DNA of 64,000 nt from Astrocystis sublimbata (taxonomy: Eukaryota > Ascomycota > Sordariomycetes > Xylariales > Xylariaceae). Position numbers and translations under genes: made by a program. Under the pieces are notes generated by a model. It had not been told where the DNA came from. It ran no database searches and saw only the letters and a program-made list of their open reading frames with translations. The first letter of the stretch is position 1. Each line of letters opens with the position of its first letter. The stretch covers positions 372,001-436,000 of the forward strand of contig JAJNNY010000008.1 of NCBI GenBank assembly GCA_022453515.1, read 5' to 3'. Shown piece by piece: positions 33,621 to 44,401 of the stretch.

Positions 33621-35589
33621 TTATACTTTGTAGAACGCGACGCCTGTGTACGCGTGCGACTCACCCTCCAATAGTTTCTCTTTTCCACCGTCGACACTAC
33701 ACTTCCAGAGATGGCCGCCCAGGTCGGCCACGTACAAGCAATTGTTTGCCTTGTCCAAACGCAAACCAATACCTTCGCCCAGGCCCTGCGCAAGGATCTC
33801 ACGATCAAATGGCTGTTCTGCTACCTTTGAGGCTTCACTAGTCCGGATGATCTGTTTCCTGTTGAGCGTGTTCCCCAACGGCAGCTCACCCCGGTCGGTC
33901 CAGTACAGGTGGCCAGTCTCGTCGTCGAACTCCAGATCAATACACTCCGGCAAACCAGACACGACGAGCTCGATGTCGTCACGATTGGCAGGGTTCGCCG
34001 GGACCGAGAGGCCTGCTGCGAAGATGCGGCCCTGGTTGGCCTTCGAATTCCCTTTCTGCGTCCAAAAGAACTTGTTGTGTTTCCGAGACACTGTGATTCC
34101 GACTGGCCAATAAGTAGCGTCTTTCTTCTTTTGTGGCTCGTTGGACCAATCTCCAGACTTGTAAAGTACCTCAAACCCACTGCCGTCGAGGTTGCAACGA
34201 ACAACGCGCAGGCCTTCTCGGTCACAGCAGTATAGCTTCTTAGCTTCCCGGTCAATGACCAGCTGCTTGGGCGTATGCATTGTGCCCGGCTCGAGCACGT
34301 ACTTGACGTCAGTACCGTCAAGCTTGGCTGATTGAATTGAACCGTCGTTCTGTTTGGGATTCCCCATGTTGCTCCAGAACATGCGCGTCGGTTGGGTCAA
34401 GCTATCAACGTCGATGCCGTCTGGATGGGCCAAGTTATTCACCAATCGCGCTGGGCGCGCGTTTTTGTCCTCTGCTGTCAGGGAGAGAAGTGCGCCACAC
34501 TGATGTGTCTCGTCGAGAGTTTTGCCCTCCAGCGGCTCCGCAAGACCGCTGTTAAGGAACAGTAGCTTCGTTTGAGATCCAGGGGCGGGCGGAGCATACA
34601 GACCCCCCTCAGTGCTGCTCTTGTTGCCAAGCTTGCCCTTGTTGATGAAGTTGTTTTGCAGCCATTCTAGGTGGTTGGATGGAAGATGGCGCTCTTTGAT
34701 GTAGTGCTTCTCGATATGTTCGACTGTATCTAACCCGACCGAATCCATCATGGAGCTGAGGTTTGGTCAGCAGCCATATCTTGTTCAGGTATCAAACATT
34801 TTGACTCACCAGGGGCCGACGTCTCTTTTGGTGTATTGCTCGATCCACATACGATCGATTACCTCAGGAGTCGAGACACCCTCGGCAAGTACGGACAAGA
34901 CTTCGCGCTTGATCGCCGCCCAGATGCGATTGAATACGAAGCCTGTCGACTCCTTCAGAGCGGTGACTGGGTGAAGACCAGCTTCTTTCATTCGGTTCTC
35001 CAAGAACTCGAATATGGGTGTTGCGGTGTGCCCACATGTCATAAGCTCAACGATCAAGGCCTGTATAATACATGATTAGGGGGAGTGATCATTGTTGGAG
35101 ACGACACATGGTACATACCTCAGGTGGCATCATGAAATGGGTATTCAAGACTCTTCTCTTGGTACTCTCTTGCCGGACCTGGGCCAAAAGCTCGCCGCTC
35201 TTGTAAGAACTGCTGTTGGTAGCGAGAATGCAGTCGGAAGGTGCATATTTCTCCAAGTCCGCAAATGTCGACTCTTTGAGGCTCAGAATCTCAGGTACTG
35301 CTTCAATCACGAGCCAGCAATCTTTTACTGCTGTGGGAAGGTCTTCCAGCGCATGTATCTCCCCGGCTTCGTGGAACGTGAGATTCGTATAGATGCCAAG
35401 GTTCTCACGAACGTAGGCGAGAGAATCATCCCTGGCCTTGACCGAAGGATCTCGGATGCGAACCTCGTGCCCAGCGGCTACGAAGCATGAGGCGATCCGA
35501 CGGCCGAGTACTCCACCGCCGAGAATACACACGGGGCGGCTTCCCCACCTCTCAGGACCAGCCCACGAAGTGCCGTTTAACATTGCCAT
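33621..35589 (-). CDS. 3-hydroxyacyl-CoA dehydrogenase fused to a YWTD/SMP-30-like beta-propeller
   Basis: Three exons, 35589-35119, 35060-34810 and 34755-33621, give 618 residues. The first ~310 residues are a 3-hydroxyacyl-CoA dehydrogenase: NAD-binding ILGGGVLGRRIA near residue 22, EAVPE, ATNSSS, the NTHFMMPPE motif, TGFVFNRIW and SMMDSVGLDTVE. It should oxidise a 3-hydroxyacyl-CoA or related hydroxy acid with NAD. The C-terminal ~310 residues are a different fold: repeating units with AHPDGID, FWSNMG, GSIQSAKLDG, KLYCCDREG, FWTQKG, HLYWTDRGE and CLYVADLGG, typical of a six-bladed YWTD/SMP-30-like propeller. Exon joins cross the fusion, so it is one gene. No signal peptide is seen, unusual for YWTD propellers. 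Such fusions may exist in other fungi; I cannot check. Convergent with the FMN protein. Confidence 0.88.
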
Positions 35590-36656
35590 GCTTGCTTTTT
35601 ATCCTGTATCGTATGGCAGAGCTGCTGTGTAAACACATATGCATAGGCCCCTCCGATCCCGTTTCCAGGGAACGAAGGCTTTTAATATTGCCATGCTGTG
35701 ATGATACTATACTAGTTCAAGAAAACCCTAAATTGATTATCTACTTGTACCTACGTCAGACTCTCCTGTGGGTGCTTGAGTGGCTAGCTCAGCCGACGCT
35801 TCACATGCGGGCCGTATTGTCAGCTTGCTACTAGTCGAATAGTATATCTGTTTGAGAGACTTTCCGTGTTGATCAATGCGGCTAAAATTAGCAGATACTC
35901 TATCGCAGGAAAATGCCGGGACTAGCGGAATCTTCGCCTAGTGCTTGAGTATAAGTAAGCGCCCATCTGATAAGCGCCATTTTCCTTCTCAGTCCAAGTT
36001 TTTACAAACAATCGTACGGATTCTTCTCAGGGAATTGACTGTTGACAAATGGCCTAGCGTCGGTATAATGCTCAAGACCGCTATCTTGCCATAGATGCTG
36101 CAGCTTTTTTGCTTTTGCGGCCGCGCCGCCCGATCCATGATGTGAAGCTCACATCACACCATCGTGTCAGCCCCATTCAATTTGAACAGGTGTTAGAAAC
36201 GGATCGATGCTACTGTATTGCGATCATATCAATAATACCGACGAGCAAATGAGATGAAACCATGACTTCTCGGTATCGTGAGATCTGATTCGCACAAACA
36301 AATGTAGGACCTGTAATCGGGGTCATAGAGGCCAAAGACAACCAAGCAGAGAGTCTGCTGAAGTCTGATGAACACCTTATAGTACCTAGCCGATATTGTA
36401 ATTTTTACTACTTGTCTCAAATCATACAGTCGCCTCATACGTTGTTGCTGTGATCAAGGACCGTGATGCATGGCGAGAAGGATTTCTAGATCTATCATGT
36501 TTGGATAAAGCCTTAGTTGTTGAGGTCTTCTCTATGTGACTAATATTGGGATATCTAAAGTACGGGGGCTCAAGATAATCCGATGAGTCGAGTTCTACAT
36601 AGGATATGAGACGAGCGCCGCCACCTGCTATTCTCTCGTATCCTGCCTTGTACTCC
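35590..36656. other. Intergenic
   Basis: About 1.07 kb between two minus-strand genes, containing the dehydrogenase-propeller promoter and the b5-reductase terminator. The frame at 36229-36438 is not supported. A GGCCGCGCCGCC G+C patch lies at about 36119-36130; nothing else stands out. Confidence 0.5.
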
Positions 36657-38274
36657 TTAGAAGCAGAATATTTGGTCATGGATCTTGCTCACAGAGCCCG
36701 AATTCTCGAATCCAAGTTCGACCAGGTTTCTTTTCGTCGCGTTCACCATGCCGGGAGGCCCACACTACATCCATGACGACTTGTTAAAATATGAGTCCCA
36801 TACATAGAATTGGAGCACGATAAACCAGAGACAAAATCGGACAAGTAGAAGAACAAGAGAGGGTGGTATATACGTACCAGGAATACTCGGTTGCCCTTTT
36901 CCGGTGATGGGAGGAGATCTTTCAGAAGCCTCTGATTGACATGTCCTATCTCACCTTTCCAGCCACTTGGGGGCTGATCCAAAGTATAATGAACCTTGAA
37001 TTTGTGCCCAGCGACCTTGCTGTAGTGATCCAACCGGTTTCTGAGAAGGATATCGGACTCGGAGCGATTTCCATAGATCAACGTAACCTGAGTCGAGTCT
37101 GTGTCATCTTCGCATATGGCTCGGATTACTTGAAACAGAGGCGTGATGCCTGTGCCGCCGCCGACCATCCCAATGGCATTACACATGCCCTTACAATATC
37201 TCATTGCGCCCTTAGGTCCGCGGATATCTACGGTCTGTCCAATATTGAGAGATCTGAGGTAGTTGCCCATCTGCCCATCTGGATATACACGGATCAACAG
37301 CTCGAGCCTGCCAAGATCGCGATTGTTTGAGACTGGTGTGTAGCTTCGCACGATCGTCTGCTCATCTACAGGAGCGCGGATGGCGACGTGCTGGCCAATA
37401 GGCAGTCCAAGGACATCATATCTTGAAGGAAGGTCGAAAACGAACTTGAAAATTCCTGGTGACAGCTCGGTCTTTTTACTCAGACGATACTTGTTGTACT
37501 GTGATGGGTTGAGGATCCCTCTCGGGTGGAAGTCGCGAATACGTGCCGACGAAGACCGCACGCTGGAGGGAAAGGAAGAGTATTCTGGCCCAAATGAAGA
37601 GGCTTTCTGGAAGTAATGCAGGCCAAAAGCGCCCGCAACCCCGCAAATTGACAGCGATGCCAATGCAACCTGCACAAGTCCGCCGGACTGACTTCTGTGG
37701 CTATCTTCGCTCGATGCGTACAACACGTGCGACTTTGCGGCGGCCCATAACGTTCCGCTTAGACCAAGAGCAATCAATGAATATTGGGCTGTTGAAAGCA
37801 TAGTATTTGGCGCATTGCTTGGGGTGGTTGAGGCAACAGTTCGTCGAACTATCTTGACAATGTTGGCTTCAGTCTTCGACGCCTCTTCCCCAGAGTTGAT
37901 AGCGCTGGCACCCTCAAGGACACCGACGAGATATGATTGCATGATATCTCGAGCGTCCTCTGAATGACCTACATCCTCGTATGCACTGGTGGCATCCTGG
38001 CCTCCAACTTCCGTCAGAGGCTCAACCCCGCCTGGATGATCTCGTGCATAATCGGATATGTCGTAGACTGTTTAGAGAGGCGTTTAGTATTCAAAGGAAA
38101 TAAAAAGATGCTCCCTCACTACGGGCACGGGTAAAACATACCATGACCATGAATCACAATCCAAAGATCTCCCTTGGAGTTGTGTTTGTTGACATCCTTC
38201 AACGCATATGTTTTGACTTCAACTTCATTCTTCCACCCAGCTTTTGGCTCCTTGTACTCGCTTGTCTCGACCAT
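36657..38274 (-). CDS. Cytochrome b5 / NADH-cytochrome b5 reductase fusion protein
   Basis: A membrane-bound electron-transfer protein carrying its own b5 haem domain and an FAD/NAD(P)H reductase domain, able to pass electrons from NAD(P)H to b5-dependent oxygenases. Exons 38274-38142, 38067-36878 and 36764-36657 give 476 residues. Seen: b5 domain at about 18-95 with haem-ligand candidates His55 (DHPGG) and His79 (VGHSEDA). Two hydrophobic segments, around MLSTAQYSLIALGLSG and VQVALASLSICGVAG, follow. The reductase has the FAD motif RSYTPVS, GQMGNYL, GPKGAM, the nicotinamide motif GGGTGITP, and the CGPPGM end on exon 3, confirming the last intron. The start is the only in-frame ATG before the b5 fold. 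It shares a divergent promoter region with the P450 gene and is its obvious candidate redox partner, though that is inferred from position. Confidence 0.9.
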
Positions 38275-39060
38275 GATGCGCTTGAAAAATCGAAGATTTT
38301 CAGTATTGGCGTTTGATTGCGCTGGTTAAACTGAAAACTTTTCCCAAGAACTCTGTGACTTGTCAAGTATGATCCCGTTTTCTTGGAAGACACACAAACA
38401 ACTTGCTTCGGCCATACGGAGGGCGTCCGTTATCAATCATCTGCATCATCAGTAAGCGCATACGGTACTAAGCTCAATATCAATCCTTTCAGGATAAACA
38501 AGTTTTGGCATCTATTTTGCAATGTCGTGAATCTCATTGGTATCGAACACAGTTCTGATGTTATCAATCAGCCCCTTCGGTATTCTCGCCGGTTGCTCCT
38601 AGCTAGCCGAGAAACGTTAGCTTCGTATGCAATAGCACCAGTAAGCACCAGATGAAATGGTGATCAGTGTCTGCATCGTTGCATTTTGCAGTGTTCGCTA
38701 GCTTCAAGAAGTTAGCAGTACGCATTGGCTTTCTGTGAGGTTATCACGAAGAATGTAGCGACCTCCGCGTTGTCGGTGTTATCGGGAGTTGCATCAATGT
38801 CGCTGCATCATCTCGATGACAGCAGCACCTGACACGAGATTTGAATACTAGACTTTGTAATCGTGAAGACATGTGTTCATGTAAAACGGACGGGCCACAT
38901 TATGTTGCGGGCGCCTGATATAGCTCGGAGTTGCCCAAGGATGTGCGGACTACCAGCTTTGCCCGATTTCCAAATAAGCAAGCTTACATGCGCAGACGTT
39001 GCATCAAGCCTCATTCCACTTGTCTATCAACTGAATTATTGACATCTTGAATATCTTATC
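38275..39060. promoter_or_regulatory. Divergent promoter region, b5-reductase / P450
   Basis: A 786-bp spacer between the start codons of two divergent genes whose products are natural redox partners. It contains a short chance frame (38383-38655) only. No clear TATA box was identified. Shared palindromic activator sites would be expected if the adjacent Zn2Cys6 protein controls both, but I cannot point to a convincing CGG-N-CCG pair. Confidence 0.5.
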
Positions 39061-40973
39061 ATGACGATAAAGCAATTCAGCCTCAGCGGCGACAGTCGCA
39101 ATAGTGTTGAGGTTGACACCAATAGCATCACCGACGTTAACACCCTTCAGGATGCTCTCGGGCTAGCTTTCTCGGTGGTCCGGCCTCGTGGTAAGTGTCG
39201 TCGCCAGTTTGAAAACGTCTTTGGTTGCTTAATGAGGCTAGGTTTAACATTTCATAATTCGAATAACGAGACCCTTGCGGATGTTGGAGAGATCATCGCT
39301 TGTGAAGACATCATCTCTGTCAAAGTCGATGGACATGCTATTCGTGAAGTGCCGGGGCCGCAGGGGCTACCATTTGTTGGGAATTACTTTGAAGGTAAAG
39401 CATATTTGGAAGCATCCTAGGTAGATGACTGACTTCAATACGCAGTGTTTCCCGATCATTTGGGCAACAATCAACGGCTGTTCGAAAAGTATGGCCCAAT
39501 CTTCCGGACTAACAACATGGGAAATGTTGTTCTGTCGACGAATGATCCAGATCTCGCTCAGATTTGTTTCTCTGAAACTGAGTGGTGGTCGAAAGAGATA
39601 GTACCCTCTCACCCCCTGTACCCCATCAAGAACAATAAGGCAGGAGTTTTCTTGGGCGACACCTCTCACCCATCCTGGAAGATCGTGCATAAGTTCTTGC
39701 CTCCAGCATTAGGGCCTAAAGCTGTCCGCCATTATGCCCCAACTATGAACGGTTGCTGCGACGAGGCATATCCCGTGCTGGACGAGCTCGAGCGGAGAAA
39801 TGAAGCTTGGAACGTGTATCAGATGATGCTCAAGCTCAGCTCTGGGACTGTCGGTAAAATCATGTTGGGCAAAGACTTTCAGCATTTCACGAGCGTCGAG
39901 GCACCGCTGCACCGCATCGTTCTCGCCATGGCCGAAATGCTCTCAGTCAACAAAAAAATCCAATCACATGGCGAGTGGTACTCGCATCTTCCGTTCGGCG
40001 ATCCAGCCAAGATTAAACACCTTCAGGCTTTTATGCGCTCGCAGATTGAAGAGGCGATTCGAGACAGCAAAGCGAACGGCACGGAGAACCTACCACTTCA
40101 GGATGCTGCTTTGAAAGCATCCAATGTCATCGGTGAGTAATCCAACCCTTCAATTTCATCTACCATCTTCGATGTACTCACCAGTCCTCTCGCTAATAAG
40201 TTATGCAGACTATCTTACCCGCGCCACGGCATCGAACGGCGAACAGCTGCCCACCGAGAGTCTCGAGTCTGCCGTGGAGGTGGCGACCGGGGCGGGTTTC
40301 GTCACAACTTCATCGCTCTTGGCGTGGTGCTTATACGGTTTGGTTTCCTACGAGGGGATGCAGGCTCGTCTCCTGCAAGAACTCGTCAACCACGGCATAA
40401 ATGATAGCGACAACATCTCGGCTGAGCAGATCGACAGCCTGCACGGGTTGGACAAGTACGTCAAGGAGATGCAGCGACGGCACAATCCTTCATATCAGCC
40501 ATCGCGAACTGCGCAGAAGGACCAAGTCCTCCCCGGTGGCTACAGGGTCAAGAAGGGCGAAGTCGTCGTGGTAGCTGTTCATCATATTCACATGAACCCG
40601 GCTGTATGGGACAACCCGAACCGGTTTGACCCCGATCGCTGGGACACTGATGCGGTCAAGAACAGACATAAAGTCGCCTATGCTCCGTAAGTTCCCCTAA
40701 CCCCGTTGCCGAGGAGGCAGCAGTACAGCGCTGATTCACTCGACGCTCTGCAGATTTGCAGCGGGTCAGAGAATGTGTATTGGATTCAACTTTGCTTTGC
40801 TGGAGGTGAAGATCTTCTTATGCAAGCTGGTCTGGCGCTACCACTGGGAGAAGGAGGGCGACCTCGAGACGGAATATGACCCTTTCTTCCAGTTGATTCG
40901 TCCTGTCAATCTGTATGTAAAAACGCAGAAGCGTGAGGTGTATCCTAGCAAGAATGATGAGGTCCAAGCTTGA
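39061..40973 (+). CDS. Cytochrome P450, CYP505/BM3-like haem domain with an unusual N-terminal domain
   Basis: A monooxygenase with five exons (39061-39190, 39242-39394, 39446-40132, 40209-40686, 40754-40973), 555 residues. The first intron (51 nt) is open and in frame, so it may be retained. Seen: residues ~1-75 form a small beta-rich domain rather than a membrane anchor. Next come the VPGPQGLPFVGNY hinge, WKIVHKFLPPAL helix C, I-helix A352-GFV-TT (Val where Asp/Glu is usual), K-helix E410-MQ-R413, FDPDRW, and the haem loop FAAGQRMCIG with Cys491. Helix C and the region after it resemble soluble CYP102/CYP505 fatty-acid hydroxylases, but the frame stops after the haem domain with no fused reductase. 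The neighbouring b5/b5-reductase is the likely electron donor. Substrate unknown; a fatty acid or other lipophilic acid is a guess from relatives and neighbours. Confidence 0.88.
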
Positions 40974-41721
40974 TAGCTGTTCGGGCAGTAGGCAATAAAT
41001 TATTTAATTCTATGAATTTTCAAGTACTTACCTACTTAAGATAGGTATAGATGTACCTAGGTAGGTCTCGTGTAAATAAAGTAGTCGATCAGAAAGGTGG
41101 TGGTATAGTTGTATTGGGAGAGAATCTAGGGCTACTCCAAATGCAAGCCCCCGTCTCGAAATGGCGCGACGGTCAAGCTTGATGATCAGTCTCCACAAGC
41201 TGAACAAGCTGAACAAAATGTCCAGTACAGTAGCATGGGACCACTAGCAGTAGATTGCTGTCAGATTTAGGAAGTACAATTCAAGCTTCTGCTGCAACTG
41301 CCTATGTCATTTTACAGGATCCGCCCAGTACCTAGGCCGCCTCGGCCGCCACAGAGTAGCATTAGACCTAATCACGCAGCATACGATGTCATCGCAGGCA
41401 GCTTTAGGGTTCTTGCATTTTGATCATGGGTTTTTTTCTCGATTTTATTCTTCTCTGAATCCAAGCCAGGATCTCACTTGTGTATGAGCATGTAATTCGC
41501 CTTTAGATGCGCACCCTCGAACTCGAGTCAACTGTGCGTCTTTGGATGGCGATACGCCTGTAGACCAGCTCTGCCCTACAATCGAATAAATAGTGACTGC
41601 CTCTAGGTGTGGATCTATTCCTGCTATGGGTCTCTATCATCGAACTGTAATTTGAAGATCGGAAAGATAGAGCACGAAACACAATAAGACATATCCGCCT
41701 CTATACGTGGGCTGCAAGGCC
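40974..41721. promoter_or_regulatory. Spacer between P450 gene and Zn2Cys6 regulator
   Basis: A 748-bp stretch with the P450 3' flank, a TACCTAGGTAGGT motif at 41054-41066, and the leader of the regulator. A minus-strand frame at 41028-41216 is not credible. Confidence 0.4.
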
Positions 41722-43627
41722 ATGGACGTGCCAGACAACGCGCAACGTTCTAGAGGCGGCAACGACCAAAATGACCGCGCAGGTCTTTATGGCTCCGCAT
41801 GCGATACCTGTAGACGAAGGAGAGTAAAGTGCGACGGCGTTCAGCCATGTGCGCGATGCGCGCGGAGTGGTATCTCCTGCACCTTTGGAAGCGTCGTCGC
41901 GCGGTCCGGTGCGGTCGGCTATACACGATACCTAGAACAAAAGGTGGCCAACTTGGAAGCACTATTGAGACAAGCAGACGAGAGACAGGCACGGGGGCTC
42001 GGGGCGCATCATGAAGCAATCCCAGCACCGGCGTTAGACCTCCTGCTGCACGTCTCGTCAGATGCGCAGGTCATGAACATGTCACAAGATACTACGAGCA
42101 GTTTCTACGGTTCTTTCTCCGGTCTGAATATCCTGCGTATCGTCGTTGATCACATCAGCACAGGAAGACAGCAAGCTGCCCTTTCTTCCTCGGGTGATGG
42201 TATCCTGCAAGCCTTCGAGAATGCTCGTAAGATATCGAACTTGGCGTCCCTGGAGCAGCCGGACTTATTTGCGTCTCTGCCCTCTCAAGAGCGAGTGGAT
42301 GTGCTCACGGATCGGGCTGTCAGGTTCGCACTTGTTGGCCATGATTGCATTGACCACGACGACCTGGCCGAAAGGAGGCTTCGCCTTTTCCAGGTGGCCC
42401 CTGAGAACCGTACAGCAGAAGATGTCGATTCTCTTGCGCTTGTATATGCATTGATGGCGTTGGGGTTACAATTCGAGCCGATGGAGGAAGCTCACCCCTT
42501 GAGAGGAGGTGCCAAACTTGAAGCGTGAGCAGAACACCTTGCTGTCCAGGCGTCCTCTCTGAGTATGAAATCCCGATGCTGACCGCAACAATAGTGCGAG
42601 CTGCTTCCATGCTAGCAGCAAGCTGCAAAGTATGTCGGAGGGACACACCTTGTGTTCCATCAAAACGATGATTGTCCAGACGAAATATCTGCTTTCGGCG
42701 TCGATGATGTCGCAGGCATATGTTCGGCTGCACCAAGGCGTCGCCATCGCACAGACAATGGGACTGCACGTTTCCTGCCCTACCGTGAGGTCACATTTCA
42801 CAAGAGAGGAGCTGGCCCAGCGTGATATTATATTTGCCACCCTCAATATGATGGACACGTACCTCACGTCCCTACTCGGCCTGCCAAAAGCTCTCAATCC
42901 AGGCGAAGGGAACCAAGCCGATCCGGGTGCCGAAGATATCACTCTGGATGCTGTTGTTCAAATGACGGTGACGGAGAGTTCGACATCACCGCTAGTAGAT
43001 GCAGTATGCTATCAGCAGGTAGCTAAAGTGATGGAAGAGGTTCATCAGCGAAGAGAAGCCAGATACCATGCCCACAACGCTCACATGGTGGAAGGGCTGC
43101 CGTTGAGAGAAGACGCTGCTCTCATCGCAGACCTAGGCGAACGGCTCAGCCATTGGCAAGCGACCCTCTCAGCGCCAACAGGAGCCGAAGCAGATTCTCG
43201 AACGCTTTTCGCCCAATTGTCTATCCGCTTGCTAGCTGCAGCAGCTCAGGGGATGTTATATCGACCCTACTTGAATCATCTAGCCCTGGACTCTGCGGAT
43301 CCCGCATTCAACATGCAAGGTTACGAGTATGGATCCAGGTGTGTTAGTGCAGCAATGCAGGCGGTGTGGGTTGTTGATGCCTTGAAGTCACACGACCTTC
43401 TTCATGAAGGACACTGGACTACAACTTACATGTTGACATACGCCTCTAGCATCTTATTGTTCTTCATCAAGAAGACCAAGCACCGCGTGACAATAAGCGA
43501 GAGCATGACGGCTGTCGAAAAGGCGCTGTCATTGCTGACCTTCCTTGCACGATACAGTCATACTGCACAGCGCTGTCGCTCTATTATCGCGGCAGCCCTG
43601 AATTCGCTGCCTTCGATGTCTGTTTAA
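41722..43627 (+). CDS. Zn2Cys6 fungal-type transcription factor
   Basis: A nuclear DNA-binding regulator with two exons, 41722-42524 and 42595-43627, 611 residues. Seen: the binuclear zinc cluster at residues 27-53 with cysteines at 27, 30, 37, 43, 46 and 53 and a basic CRRRRVKCD loop. Then comes a linker and short coiled coil (RYLEQKVANLEALLRQA). The fungal-specific regulatory domain holds YVRLHQGVAIAQTMGLH, a basic and acidic helix ending RDIIFATLNMMDTYL, and LLGLPKAL, a pattern typical of the Fungal_trans family. The start is the ATG at 41722; an upstream GTG in frame is not used. It sits between the P450 and acyl-CoA synthetase genes on the same strand, the usual place for a pathway-specific activator. 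Target genes and effector cannot be read from the sequence. Confidence 0.92.
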
Positions 43628-44401
43628 TCTACATCGATATATCACATTAGGTACCTACCCATAGCAGCGCAAGCTTAGTGTCTAAGGTGTACTCGGACAG
43701 GATGGACTCGTGACAAAGTTGCCATTACCTTCAGCGATTCATAGACACGGGCTGACTTGATAAGACTTGACTCTGCCCAGTAACAAAGACAGCTATGTTG
43801 TCATCCCAAAACTTCCACTACAGGGAGACTACTATGCCCCGCCTCCAGCTTACTTTACAAGTTACGGCACTTTGGCTACTAGTATCACCTTGGTATAAGA
43901 AAATTGAGATTCAGGACGCCATCTAATTTATATTGCTCTTCGTGTAAGCGAGTGCGGGGGTAAGACTGACGCACTCCACGATCTACCTACCACGTTTGCA
44001 CAAGTACTGGCACCACAGGGTTCGCGTAGCTTGCGATGTTACCCTACCTGGACGGAAAGCTGCACGCGGAGTGCTATTGGCACGCAGCATCCTTGCACGC
44101 ATGGTTCGATGACACGGATAGTGATACCAATCCCTGACTCTATTCTCTCAAGATAAATGATAAACTCGGTATGATCGGTTGGGTTGCAATTACATACAAC
44201 TATTATCCTCATTAATTTTTCACAACCTGAATTGGGAGGCAGACCCTCTTAAGATTCCTAGTGTGTTGTCGCACGGACCTCACTTCTCACTCTCAACTGG
44301 GTCACTGTCATCATACAATGTCATTGTTGCTATTAGCGTGCGTGACATTTTGAAACACACTCACACCGTTACAGCTGGTACAGGTACGCCCTCATCATAC
44401 A
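43628..44401. promoter_or_regulatory. Promoter region of the acyl-CoA synthetase gene
   Basis: A 774-bp spacer with the regulator's 3' flank and the synthetase promoter. A CATCATACAATGTC unit occurs twice (44310-44323 and 44393-44406); the second copy contains the start codon proposed for the synthetase. No other gene seen. Confidence 0.45.
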
